A model generated the notes under the pieces. That model was not told the DNA's origin and did no database searches. It saw only the letters and a list, made by a program, of their open reading frames with translations. Shown here piece after piece: positions 9,399-17,843 of a stretch of DNA of 64,000 bases; within the stretch, counting starts at the first letter, position 1; each line of letters starts with the position of its first letter. Origin of the DNA: CAVQFB01 sp963711675 (GTDB lineage Bacteria > Acidobacteriota > Terriglobia > Terriglobales > Acidobacteriaceae); contig CAVQFB010000011.1 in NCBI GenBank assembly GCA_963711675.1, positions 765,966 to 829,965 of the forward strand, read 5' to 3'. Both the position numbers and the translations under genes were made by a program.

Positions 9399-10190
9399 AT
9401 GAAACTATATGTTGCTTTCCTGCTGATCACCGTCTCGACATTTGCAGCCATGGGGCTCATCGACCTCGCTGCTGCCGAAGGCAGACGCCCCTTCATGATC
9501 TACGACAACATGTTCTATCGCGGGAAACCCAACACGGCCTCCGCAGGACTTGTTGCCTCAAACATCATTTATGAGAACAAGATCTGGCCTAACGAGCAAG
9601 ACATCGGCACCTTTCCCAACCGCAACGCTTTCACCGCCCTGGTTCGCTCGCATACGGAGAATCCTGGCCCACTGGTGATCGACATTGAAAAGCTGCCCCT
9701 GAAGGGTTCCGTCGAAGTCGTTCGCCACAACGCGGAGACCCTCGCAACTCTGGCCGACTGGGCGCGACAGGCCGCACCTGGCAAGGTGATTGGCTTCTAC
9801 GGGACCAACACTCTGTCAAAGGTTCCACCAGCAAGCCTCACTTATGCCCGCGAGCTCGCGCGCCACGTCGACGCTTTCTTCCCACCGCAGTACACGTTTG
9901 ACGATGACCGTTCGATGTACGAGAAGCGGGCCCAGGAATCCTTGGCGGAAGCCCGATCGCTCGACCCGGAGAAGCCGGTGTATTTCTATCTCTGGCCGCA
10001 GTACCACGATGGCACTCCCAAACAATTTCAGTTCATCGACAAATCCTACTGGGAGTTTCAGCTGGAAACGGCATATCGCTTCAGCAATGGGGTCGTGCTG
10101 TGGAGCCCCAGCCGCTATGACTGGAACGATTCCACCGGCTGGTGGTCGACCACGCGTGAGTTTCTCCACGCCACGCGGTCTGAACTTTAA
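9399..10190 (+). CDS. exported protein, possible TIM-barrel hydrolase
   Basis: Start ATG 9399 follows AAGGAG at a spacing of 5 bases. The 263-residue product begins with a signal peptide (LYVAFLLITVSTFAAMGLIDLA). The mature part has aromatic- and acid-rich segments at strand ends: GPLVIDIEKLP, KVIGFYGTNT, FFPPQYTFDDD, VYFYLWPQYHDG and GVVLWSPSRYDWND. This pattern suggests a TIM-barrel of the glycoside-hydrolase type, loosely like hyaluronidase or cell-wall hydrolases. The catalytic residues could not be fixed. A periplasmic or secreted glycan-active role is inferred, not shown. Confidence 0.8.
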   Translation: MKLYVAFLLITVSTFAAMGLIDLAAAEGRRPFMIYDNMFYRGKPNTASAGLVASNIIYENKIWPNEQDIGTFPNRNAFTALVRSHTENPGPLVIDIEKLPLKGSVEVVRHNAETLATLADWARQAAPGKVIGFYGTNTLSKVPPASLTYARELARHVDAFFPPQYTFDDDRSMYEKRAQESLAEARSLDPEKPVYFYLWPQYHDGTPKQFQFIDKSYWEFQLETAYRFSNGVVLWSPSRYDWNDSTGWWSTTREFLHATRSEL

Positions 10191-10271
10191 GCGATCGCGA
10201 TGAACGTAAGAATCCCTTCGGGAGCTAAAGGGTTGGGATTAGACGGAACCGATAGCCAGGCAAGGTCATTA

Positions 10272-11882
10272 ATGCATCCTCTTCGAGCGAATCAATTCGT
10301 CTTTGTGGTCCTGAGGCTCTCGCAGATCCTGGCATGTATGGGCTTGTTGCTTTGCGCGGCGGCACTGTTCACCGGCTGTAAGAGGAGCGCCTCGTCGCAA
10401 ATAGGACGCCTCAGGCTGACCGACACCGAACTCCGCTATGGCGTTGCCCCCACGCGCAATAGCGAGGTGGTCTACCAGGACGATGTCATTATTGTGGGGC
10501 ACGGTGCCGACGATGTCCGCTCCGTCAGTGCCGACGGCCTCACCTGGACGATCGACGCAAGCGCGGCCCGTGCGGAGGAGTTGCAACCGGGCAAGATCAT
10601 GTTTATCACGGCCCGCGGCGTCGGACGCGTGCTCGGAGTCCAGCGGACGGGCGACGGACTAGCGGTCGTTCTAGGGCCGGTAGCTCTGACCGACGTGATC
10701 AAGGAAACTCATATGTCGTTCGAGCAGCCGGTGGATTTGAGCAACATGATTGCTTACTCCGCCCCAGAGTTTCCTGGTACCTCGGTTGAAGCATTCCGTT
10801 TATCGCCGCTCTCCGGCCCAGAAGGCGGCTACGTGGTTGCCGAAACCGGTCGACGCTGGCCGAGCGGCCGTTGGGACCAGGGCGATGGAACTTGGTGGAA
10901 GAGCGAGCCGCAGCGGCGAGAAAGCGCATGGAACGACTCAACCGGCGCCGCCCTCCGCCTGTCGCCAGCGTCTTTTACGAACTTTGCGGCGTTTTCCCCG
11001 CCTCTGCCCCTGCCTCAGTTAGGAACACCGAGTCAGGTCGACATAAGCGACTTCAAGGTGGTGCCATTCTGCTGTGGAGGCCTGGGCCTAAAAATAGTGC
11101 ATGACAGCGACGGTGTGCGAATCATGGCTTACGCCGTTATTCGACTGAAGGACCCGGCACTGCGCTTCAATCTGGACATTCATGGCGGCAAGGTCACGAC
11201 TGCAGAGCTTGAACTAAAGGGAATGGCCGGGCTGACCATGCAATTCGAGGCGGCGAGTACGGTTGGCGTGAACGGGAATATCAACAAGCAGATTTCAGTG
11301 CCGGTGGATTTGAGTCTGCCAATTCTCGGCTTGCCTGTTCCTTTGGCTGTCACATTGCACCAAGCTTTCATCCTGAAGACTGCGTTCAGCGCCCGCAACT
11401 CCGTTTTGCGAGCCACAGGCGACTATGCGTTGGGTGGATCCCTGTTCATGGGCTACCACGACGGCTCCTGGGGCGCCGGCGCGCCCACAAAGTTCGTGGT
11501 GCGTCAAAGCCTGCTGGATTCAATCAACGGTGTTTCGCTCGGTGCCAATGGTTTGGTGATGGCCTACCAAGGCAAGGTAATCGTGGGCATCGGCGCCTTC
11601 GGCTTTGTGACGGGACCTTACTTCGGGTACAACGTCGGAATCGGTGTAGCCCGCGGCTCGGACGCGGCGGGACTTCCTCTGGGTATGCCTGTCTGCCGTT
11701 CCGCTAACCTCGATGTCGGTGTAGCGGTCGGAATCGGCTATTCCATCCCACAGCCGGTTACGAAAGCGATCAACTTCATCCTGCGAAACCTCAACCTTCG
11801 GACAATCGAAGGTACTGGAGGCATCGAACACCGCGAGTCGTTGATCCAGCAGCATGCTGCTCTCCCTGCTGGTTGCGGCTGA
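10272..11882 (+). CDS. predicted lipoprotein of unknown function
   Basis: The frame is open from ATG 10200, but ATG 10272 has CAAGG just upstream and gives a normal lipoprotein signal (hydrophobic LACMGLLLCAAALFTGC, lipobox cysteine at about residue 36), so 10272 is used. The product is 536 residues. The early mature region is beta-rich with sequences such as VVYQDDVIIVGHGADDVRSV. The last third is glycine-rich with alternating hydrophobics (GYNVGIGVARGSDAAGLP, VAVGIGYSIPQ), reminiscent of outer-membrane strand patterns. It is the last gene of the plus-strand series and is followed by genes in the opposite direction. The function is unknown. Confidence 0.75.
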   Translation: MHPLRANQFVFVVLRLSQILACMGLLLCAAALFTGCKRSASSQIGRLRLTDTELRYGVAPTRNSEVVYQDDVIIVGHGADDVRSVSADGLTWTIDASAARAEELQPGKIMFITARGVGRVLGVQRTGDGLAVVLGPVALTDVIKETHMSFEQPVDLSNMIAYSAPEFPGTSVEAFRLSPLSGPEGGYVVAETGRRWPSGRWDQGDGTWWKSEPQRRESAWNDSTGAALRLSPASFTNFAAFSPPLPLPQLGTPSQVDISDFKVVPFCCGGLGLKIVHDSDGVRIMAYAVIRLKDPALRFNLDIHGGKVTTAELELKGMAGLTMQFEAASTVGVNGNINKQISVPVDLSLPILGLPVPLAVTLHQAFILKTAFSARNSVLRATGDYALGGSLFMGYHDGSWGAGAPTKFVVRQSLLDSINGVSLGANGLVMAYQGKVIVGIGAFGFVTGPYFGYNVGIGVARGSDAAGLPLGMPVCRSANLDVGVAVGIGYSIPQPVTKAINFILRNLNLRTIEGTGGIEHRESLIQQHAALPAGCG

Positions 11883-11992
11883 AACTGGTGAACGATCACT
11901 CAATCACTAACCATCATTTCCAATTCGCCAAGACGCGGCCGATGAACGCTGGCATCGAGCTGACAAAGGAATATCCGCTCACTATCATCACG

Positions 11993-13099
11993 CTATGCAT
12001 GAGAAGTCTTTGGAGCCTCACCGTCAAGACCCCAGTTACCGGCGCGCTTTTCTTCGCGGAGAAACTTCAAGAGTGCCAAGGTGATCGCCAGGATGATCGG
12101 GCCGACGAACACTCCAATCCCGCCGAAAGCTTTCAATCCCCCTAGCAGCGCAAAGAAAACGTACAGTGTCGAGAGCTTAGTGCGGCTACCGATCAGATGA
12201 GGTCGCAACAAATTGTCCACCGGATGGACGATTGCCAGTCCCCAAGCCACGAGAATCAGGCCTTTGATCCAGTGACCGCTGAACATGAGCATTGAGATTG
12301 CGGGTAGAAGAACAATCCCCGTTCCAATGAATGGCAACAGCGCGCACAGTGCTGTGACAATCGCCCACAAGCCTGCTGAGGTGACCCCCAAAAACCAGAA
12401 GGCAAGGCCGACAAGGGTGCCCTGCAGCGCTGCCATCGTCAGCGTCCCGTATACAGTCGCGTTCACAGTATCTTTGACCAAAGCAAAAAGCCTTCTTGTC
12501 TGATCCGCTCGCAGTGGGAGCAGAACGGCGGCTCGGCGCAACATGGCCTTGCCATCGCGGAACAAGAAGAACAAAATGAAGAACGCAATCAAGGCGTTGG
12601 CGAGCAGAGCTGTGAAGCTACCAAGAACTCCGGCCGTCATACCAAGAAGGGTCGACACTCCCTTCTCAGCTTGGTTCACTGTCGCCGTTCGCAAATCGGC
12701 GATAGAAATCGGTAGATAGCTGCTCACCAGCTCAACGGCTCTCTCAAAAAGATGCACGAAGTAAAGGCTCAGGCGTTCGCTTCCGTCGCCCGAACTACTA
12801 AGTGATTGGTAGACGTCTCCTAGTCCAGTCGCGAGTGCCCGCCCGAGGAAGAGCGTCGACAAGATGATACATAGGACGACAAAAAATGTGGACAAGAGTG
12901 CAGAAACATCACGATTCCGAATCCTACGAAGAACACGCGAGTGCACGGGATAAAAAAGAATGGCCAAGACAGCTGAAAAGAGGATCGGCTTTAGGAAAGG
13001 GGCAATCAGGACATAGCAGAAATAGAACGCTACCGCTGTCAGGCCCAGTAAGAAGATAAGGCCCGCTCGATTCTTCGTTTTGTTGCTGTATTCTGACAC
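11993..13099 (-). CDS. AI-2E family transporter (PerM/YdiK-like)
   Basis: 368 residues with a GTG start at 13099 (AGGAA five bases upstream). The overall pattern is that of the AI-2E transporter family: two N-terminal membrane helices (IFLLGLTAVAFYFCYVLIAP), a central soluble region, and a C-terminal block of helices with the family-typical phrase AALQGTLVGLAFWFLGV and FIGTGIVLLPAISMLM. The length matches the family, normally 340-380 residues. Members have been linked to autoinducer export, ion/proton transport or envelope stress. The name does not prove a quorum-sensing role. It ends the minus-strand stress cluster at its downstream side. Confidence 0.92.
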   Translation of the reverse strand: MSEYSNKTKNRAGLIFLLGLTAVAFYFCYVLIAPFLKPILFSAVLAILFYPVHSRVLRRIRNRDVSALLSTFFVVLCIILSTLFLGRALATGLGDVYQSLSSSGDGSERLSLYFVHLFERAVELVSSYLPISIADLRTATVNQAEKGVSTLLGMTAGVLGSFTALLANALIAFFILFFLFRDGKAMLRRAAVLLPLRADQTRRLFALVKDTVNATVYGTLTMAALQGTLVGLAFWFLGVTSAGLWAIVTALCALLPFIGTGIVLLPAISMLMFSGHWIKGLILVAWGLAIVHPVDNLLRPHLIGSRTKLSTLYVFFALLGGLKAFGGIGVFVGPIILAITLALLKFLREEKRAGNWGLDGEAPKTSHA

Positions 13100-13244
13100 G
13101 CATTCCTAGTACTTTTTTGCGAGACGTTTTGTCGAATCGTTCATGCGAAAGACCTATACACACCACTAATCAATGAAGAGCGTTGGCCAGATGGAGTGAT
13201 TAGCGGTCTCCGGGGACAAACCGCCGCTGGTCCGTGTCCCCCTT

Positions 13245-13724
13245 TCACCCGTGGACGGCCGCGTGTCGGCGCGTTGCGTGTTGGCATTCCATCTGCGACG
13301 CGCTCTCGTAACCCGCAGCCGCAAAATACAGGAGTCGATCGAAAAAGCGATCCAGCGAGTGGAGCAATTCGATCTCGCCATACAGGTCAATCGGCTCTGC
13401 GAACAGTCCTTCCGCCTGCATGAATTCCCACAGATGCTCTTTCGTCGTGCTAACCGCCCAGACAAAGTCAGTGTAGGGCACACCCTGCTTATAGCGCTTC
13501 ATGCCCAGTCCCAGGTACCGCTCTTCGATCTCCGATTCTGTCTTGTTCCGCAGCCAATCATTGAGGTTGCGATATATCTCGTGGGATCGTCTTCTGAGTT
13601 CATCTGAAGGTACTCGTCGCAACAGCTCGACGCATCTGTCATCTTTCTTTATCCTGCGCATGAGGCCTTCAGACAAGGGTTCCGCGCGAGTTTCGATGAG
13701 TTGGATCAATTTGAAGGCGTACAT
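13245..13724 (-). CDS. RsbRD N-terminal-like sensor protein
   Basis: ATG 13724 is preceded by AGGAGG at ideal spacing and is preferred over an in-frame start 132 bases upstream. The 159-residue product is all-helical, beginning YAFKLIQLIETRAEPLSEGL and containing the block RRRSHEIYRNLNDWL and AVSTTKEHLWEF. This resembles the RsbRD_N (globin-like) helical domain found in stressosome RsbR paralogues, but no STAS domain follows. A stand-alone sensory or scaffold role is therefore inferred. Its location between a permease and a metal ATPase/USP cluster fits stress adaptation. The assignment rests on pattern only. Confidence 0.58.
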   Translation of the reverse strand: MYAFKLIQLIETRAEPLSEGLMRRIKKDDRCVELLRRVPSDELRRRSHEIYRNLNDWLRNKTESEIEERYLGLGMKRYKQGVPYTDFVWAVSTTKEHLWEFMQAEGLFAEPIDLYGEIELLHSLDRFFDRLLYFAAAGYESASQMECQHATRRHAAVHG

Positions 13725-13907
13725 AAAGTTCCTCCTGACGGCAATGTATTCCGAGGGGCAGGCTGCATGTATCGCCGGCCTGCGCCCGCCAAGCTCCGAT
13801 CGCATCGTGCACTTCTCAGCCGGAAAGCGTTTCCGGTCCCAGTTGCTCTTGTTCATCGCCCGGGGACAGCCACCTCAAAGCGGACAATGCGCTTAACTGC
13901 AAGAACC

Positions 13908-15776
13908 TCAAAAATCGGCCAGCTCCCGAGTGGGGACGGCCACTCGTACGGCGTTCACCACTGCCGCCAAGTCAATGATCTCCTGCAGTATGGCCCCCTC
14001 CAGCGGAGGCAGGTATCCGAGGGCAGCCGCAATCATACCCACGACGCTGGCTGCCATTCCTCCCACCGCACTCTGCAGCGCGATCGATCTCATCCGGTGA
14101 CTGACATGAATCAGCTCATCTACCTTGCCCAGGGAAGTTGTCAAAATTACGGCATCGGCCGCCTCGGAGGTGATGTCACTGTTGGCTCCAAAAGCCACAC
14201 CGACGGTCGCCGTCATGAGTGCGGGGGCATCATTAATGCCGTCCCCGATGAAGAGGGTTCGAGCTCGCTTGGTCTCCGCCTCCACAATCGCAACCTTCTG
14301 TTCTGGGGTCTGTCCTGCGTACACTTCCGTGATGCCGACTTCTTGCGCCAGGTAGCGGACCTCCGACTCTCGGTCTCCGGAGACCAGTAGAACTCTGTTC
14401 ACCTGATGACTGGGGTTCAAATGGTGGACGAAGGGCTTCGTGTCCTGACGAGGAGCATCGTGAAAACGAAATGCCCCGGCATAACGGTTGTCTACAAAGA
14501 CAAGGCACTCTAACCCCGAAGCCAGCGGTGGCAGTGATGGCAGCAGTTCGGGATCTACTTTGCCGCGCCCGGTGATACGCACATTTCTGCCGGCTACCAC
14601 GCCAAGCAGACCATCTCCGGGTCTCTCTTGCATCTGGCTGACCTCCAGTAAAGCCAGCTTTGCATCGCGCGCTGCCCGTATCACTGCGCCTGCCAGCGGG
14701 TGCTTCGAAAATTGCTCAAGACTGGCAGCTACCTGCAAAACTTGGTCCCTGGCAAAACCGGGACCGCACATCACGTCGGTCATCTGAGGTTGGCCGTAGG
14801 TTAGAGTCCCTGTCTTATCGAAAATGAGCGTGCGACAGGTGGTGATCTGCTCCAGGGCCGCGGGATTCTTAATGATGATGCTGTGCTTCGCGGAGAGCGA
14901 GATGGCCCCAATCACCGCCACTGGGATCGCCAGGATGAGAGGACATGGAGTGGCGATGACGACCACAGCCAGAAAACGAGTGGAGTCGCCAGTAAGCAGC
15001 CATGTTAGTCCGGCCACACCCATGGCCAAAGGTGTATACCAAGCCCCAATTCGATCCCCGATGCGGCGAAGCTGTGGGCGCTTGTCCTGGCTCTGCTCCA
15101 TCACCTGCATGATCTTGGCGTATCGCGAATCGACCGCCAGTTTCTCGGCTTCGATGGTCAGAGCCATGTCGCCGTTGATGGCCCCGGACAGGACCTTCGA
15201 GCCCGGAGCCTTTGAGATCTCGAAGGGCTCACCCGTCAGATACGACTCGTCCATTACGCCGTGCCCCTCGACGACAACTCCGTCGACCGGACCTATCTCG
15301 TGAGGCAACACTATGACGTGATCACCGATCTGGATCTGGTCGAGCCTGATGTCCTCAACCGACGTTCCACGTTGGCGGTGCGCAACTTGCGGCATGCGCT
15401 TCGCCAACGCGTCGAGGACGGAAGAGGCTCTGCGCGTGGCAAACTGCTCCAAGGCGGCCCCGCCTGAAAGCATCAGAACGATGATCGCTCCCACAAGATA
15501 TTGGCCCATCACAACGGAAGCCACGATGGAGATCCCGGCCAGCAAGTCCGAACCGAATTCTCGCACCCAGAGCTTCTTGCCCAGGCTCACGAGGATAGGG
15601 ATTCCGCCGACCAGCAGAGCAACAAACAGCGGGCTTAGAGAAGCCGACGCTGGCAGATGGGCCCAATACCGGAGAATCAGGTGCGCGCCAATCGCAATCA
15701 CCGTCACTACGGCGATGTACGTCTCTCTCGCAGTCGAGATTGAAGTTTTGGCAGGAACTGCTTCTTGCGAGGACAT
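13908..15776 (-). CDS. heavy-metal P1B-type ATPase
   Basis: 622 residues from ATG 15776; an in-frame TTG at 15845 would add 23. All P-type motifs are present: actuator DESYLTGEPFEISK, phosphorylation site FDKTGTLTYG, nucleotide-site KHPLAG and hinge GDGINDAPAL. The membrane metal motif in TM6-like position is ATPCPLILAIPVA, that is TPC rather than CPC. There is no N-terminal heavy-metal-associated domain. The protein should pump a transition metal ion out of the cytoplasm, but the cargo cannot be read from these motifs, since TPC-type pumps are poorly characterised. It sits with universal stress and Rnk-like genes, a combination seen in hypoxia/stress clusters of other bacteria. Confidence 0.94.
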   Translation of the reverse strand: MSSQEAVPAKTSISTARETYIAVVTVIAIGAHLILRYWAHLPASASLSPLFVALLVGGIPILVSLGKKLWVREFGSDLLAGISIVASVVMGQYLVGAIIVLMLSGGAALEQFATRRASSVLDALAKRMPQVAHRQRGTSVEDIRLDQIQIGDHVIVLPHEIGPVDGVVVEGHGVMDESYLTGEPFEISKAPGSKVLSGAINGDMALTIEAEKLAVDSRYAKIMQVMEQSQDKRPQLRRIGDRIGAWYTPLAMGVAGLTWLLTGDSTRFLAVVVIATPCPLILAIPVAVIGAISLSAKHSIIIKNPAALEQITTCRTLIFDKTGTLTYGQPQMTDVMCGPGFARDQVLQVAASLEQFSKHPLAGAVIRAARDAKLALLEVSQMQERPGDGLLGVVAGRNVRITGRGKVDPELLPSLPPLASGLECLVFVDNRYAGAFRFHDAPRQDTKPFVHHLNPSHQVNRVLLVSGDRESEVRYLAQEVGITEVYAGQTPEQKVAIVEAETKRARTLFIGDGINDAPALMTATVGVAFGANSDITSEAADAVILTTSLGKVDELIHVSHRMRSIALQSAVGGMAASVVGMIAAALGYLPPLEGAILQEIIDLAAVVNAVRVAVPTRELADF

Positions 15777-15928
15777 AAAGTAGGCTTTGTGACGCTTAAC
15801 CTCTCTCGTGATGCCTTCCAAGACGCGGTCGCCTGGGCTGGACAAACACAGAGTAACTCGTGGAAGTCACATCGTCGAGCAAACAGGGCCGACAAGTTTC
15901 ACGAACAAGCCAACCCGAAGCCACTGGA

Positions 15929-16411
15929 CTAGGCTGCTAGAGTCACCTTCTCGGTTGTCCGACAGGGACCAAGCTCTCGCCGATTTGATCGATCTAGCTG
16001 AGCTTGCCTTCTTGCTCTTTGCGGTCTTTGGGACACCCACTCGACTCTCAACCGCCTGGCTCCTCCAGGCACTTTCGCCTCGACGACGTCTCCTTGTCTG
16101 CGACCGAGGAGCGCAAGCCCCAGCGGCGCGAGAACAGAGATCTGATTTGTGGCGATGTCTGCGTTGTCCGGAAATACCAGCGTGTAGAGCCCTCTCTTTC
16201 GCGTATCGAAATCCAGAACACGGACACGGGAGTTCATCCTGATCACGTCTCTCGGAACGCGTTCCGAAGACGCCACCTCTGCACCCTCCAAGGTTTGCTC
16301 CAGCGACTCGAGTTGCAGTTGATCTCGAAAAAGAGAGTGCTTCAGAGCTCGAACCAAACGGCTGAGCCTGTCCATATCAGCATCCGTAAGGAGAATAGCG
16401 GGGCTTTTCAT
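15929..16411 (-). CDS. Rnk-like GreA/GreB C-terminal domain protein
   Basis: ATG 16411 lies seven bases after AAGGAG, so the 30-base longer frame is discarded. The 160-residue product has a short helical N-terminus (LLTDADMDRLSRLVRAL) followed by a GreA/GreB C-terminal-type beta domain: VIRMNSRVRVLDFDT, TLVFPDNADIATNQISVLAPLG and ALLGRRQGDVVEAKVPGG. This is the arrangement of Rnk, the regulator of nucleoside diphosphate kinase, which binds RNA polymerase in the secondary channel. A basic tail of about 30 residues extends past the family core. A transcription or stress-related role is likely by family. Confidence 0.85.
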   Translation of the reverse strand: MKSPAILLTDADMDRLSRLVRALKHSLFRDQLQLESLEQTLEGAEVASSERVPRDVIRMNSRVRVLDFDTRKRGLYTLVFPDNADIATNQISVLAPLGLALLGRRQGDVVEAKVPGGARRLRVEWVSQRPQRARRQAQLDRSNRRELGPCRTTEKVTLAA

Positions 16412-16441
16412 GATGAACTCCTTCTTCTTTCTTAGACACAA

Positions 16442-16633
16442 CTAGGCCGCATTCGTCTTCTCAACTTCAGATTCAGCCTTGCTCGGCATTCTTCTTGGCG
16501 AGTGATCTACCGCCGATTGCGTCGATGCTTGCTTCTTGCTGGCTTCGTTTCGGCGCGAGTTGATTTCGAACCACACAAGAAGAGCTGCGACACCCGCGCA
16601 TAAGACCAACACTAGGATCGTTGATGCTTCCAT
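16442..16633 (-). CDS. small single-pass membrane protein
   Basis: A 63-residue protein starting at ATG 16633 with a weak AGG-containing site. Residues 5-22 form one membrane helix (ILVLVLCAGVAALLVWF), followed by a basic then charged tail. It sits between the USP and Rnk-like genes with gaps of 18 and 30 bp, which supports a shared transcript. No family was recognised. Similar tiny membrane proteins occur at 17496 and 20871 in this cluster. Confidence 0.58.
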   Translation of the reverse strand: MEASTILVLVLCAGVAALLVWFEINSRRNEASKKQASTQSAVDHSPRRMPSKAESEVEKTNAA

Positions 16634-16651
16634 AAGGACACCTCGTTTCCC

Positions 16652-17554
16652 TCAGTCGTTCTCGCGCTTCTGTCCGTCGCCGACGGTCAGCACGGGACAC
16701 TTCGCGAGAGATACAACGCTATGTGCGATCGAACCAAAGTGACTGGCAGTCTGCGCAAAGGCTCCCGCTCCGCGTACACCCATAACGATGATGTCCGCTG
16801 CCAAGTCATTCGCCACACTCAGGATGCGGTCGGCTACCGGCCCGATTTCCACCAACACTTCCGGCTCGTACCGAAGGTCCGGATCGGGTGGAATCATTTC
16901 GCGCAAGCGTTTCTCGGTCAGCTGTATTGCCAGATGCGGGGAATCTCTGAGGATTCCTTCGACAACGTGTATAAGGGTGAGATGTGCTTGGTTTTCATAG
17001 GCTAGCGACATGGCAAATTCTGTCGCTCGCACGGACCCCGGCGAGAAATCAGTGGCGCAAACAATGCTCTGCACTCCGGCTGACGCCTCTGCTGTCACGT
17101 GCGGTCCCACCGTTAGCACCGGACAAGGCGCCTCCCGAATTATTTCTTCGGCGATCGAACCCAGGAGCACTTTGCCCAAGCCGGCGCGACTGCTCGTGCC
17201 TACGACAATCATGTCGGCTGCATGACGCTGCACGAACTCAGCGAGCACCTCTGCCACGTCACCTTCACCCAACAATGTTTCGCAGGTCTGTCCACGATGT
17301 CGTACCGGATTGATGAGCTGGTCGAGGGAATAGCCGGCGTAATCTCGGGCTTCCTTCAATATCTTCTCCGTGGATTCGGGACGCGCAAAGACGTACGCCT
17401 CTGGAGGAATCACATGGGCCACATAGAGTTTGGCGTGATACTGATTTGCCATCGCCACCGCAAAGGGCAAGGCCCTTCGGGCTGAATTCTCAAAATCAGT
17501 CGCAAACAGAATGTTCTTGAGTGCGATCTGCGGTTTCATTTCCAGGGCTTTCAT
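16652..17554 (-). CDS. tandem universal stress protein (UspA family)
   Basis: 300 residues from ATG 17554 (AGAGG upstream). Two UspA domains are fused. Domain 1 begins LKNILFATDFENSARRALPF and ends with the ATP-binding glycine motif GTSSRAGLGKVLLGSIAEEI. Domain 2 begins VQSIVCATDFSPGSVRATEF and ends GVRGAGAFAQTASHFGSIAH. Both keep the G-2x-G-9x-G(S/T) signature, so nucleotide binding is expected in each. Tandem USPs commonly respond to oxygen limitation, starvation or metal stress. The first bases overlap the end of the gene at 17496-17759. Confidence 0.94.
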   Translation of the reverse strand: MKALEMKPQIALKNILFATDFENSARRALPFAVAMANQYHAKLYVAHVIPPEAYVFARPESTEKILKEARDYAGYSLDQLINPVRHRGQTCETLLGEGDVAEVLAEFVQRHAADMIVVGTSSRAGLGKVLLGSIAEEIIREAPCPVLTVGPHVTAEASAGVQSIVCATDFSPGSVRATEFAMSLAYENQAHLTLIHVVEGILRDSPHLAIQLTEKRLREMIPPDPDLRYEPEVLVEIGPVADRILSVANDLAADIIVMGVRGAGAFAQTASHFGSIAHSVVSLAKCPVLTVGDGQKREND

Positions 17555-17759
17555 TTCGTACCTCTCTTTCGGCTGACGACGACGTAGCGGTACCGACATC
17601 CTCGGAGTTCAGAATTGCCAATTCGGTCAGAATCCCATCCAATATTTCCAGTTGCCTGCGCTGCATCTCGCGGTCCAGCTTTGCAGCTCGTCGGTTCAGA
17701 ACCCAGAGGATGAATTCAAGTCCGCCGAGTGTTGCGATGATGGCGATTGTTTCCCACAT
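17496..17759 (-). CDS. small membrane-anchored protein overlapping the USP gene
   Basis: An 87-residue frame from ATG 17759. The N-terminal helix (ETIAIIATLGGLEFILWVL) is followed by a basic, amphipathic helix and a polar tail. It overlaps the start of the USP gene by 59 bases in a different frame. That is unusual but possible, and the true stop may mark translational coupling. The composition looks protein-like, and the N-terminal part lies outside the USP gene. No family was recognised. Confidence 0.48.
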   Translation of the reverse strand: MWETIAIIATLGGLEFILWVLNRRAAKLDREMQRRQLEILDGILTELAILNSEDVGTATSSSAEREVRNESPGNETADRTQEHSVCD

Positions 17760-17843
17760 AATCGGGGGCCCTCAGGATCAACAGCCGGTTTAGATTGCCA
17801 GTTCTGTCGAGACATCCTCTCGCGTCGTCTCGTTTCACTCTTT

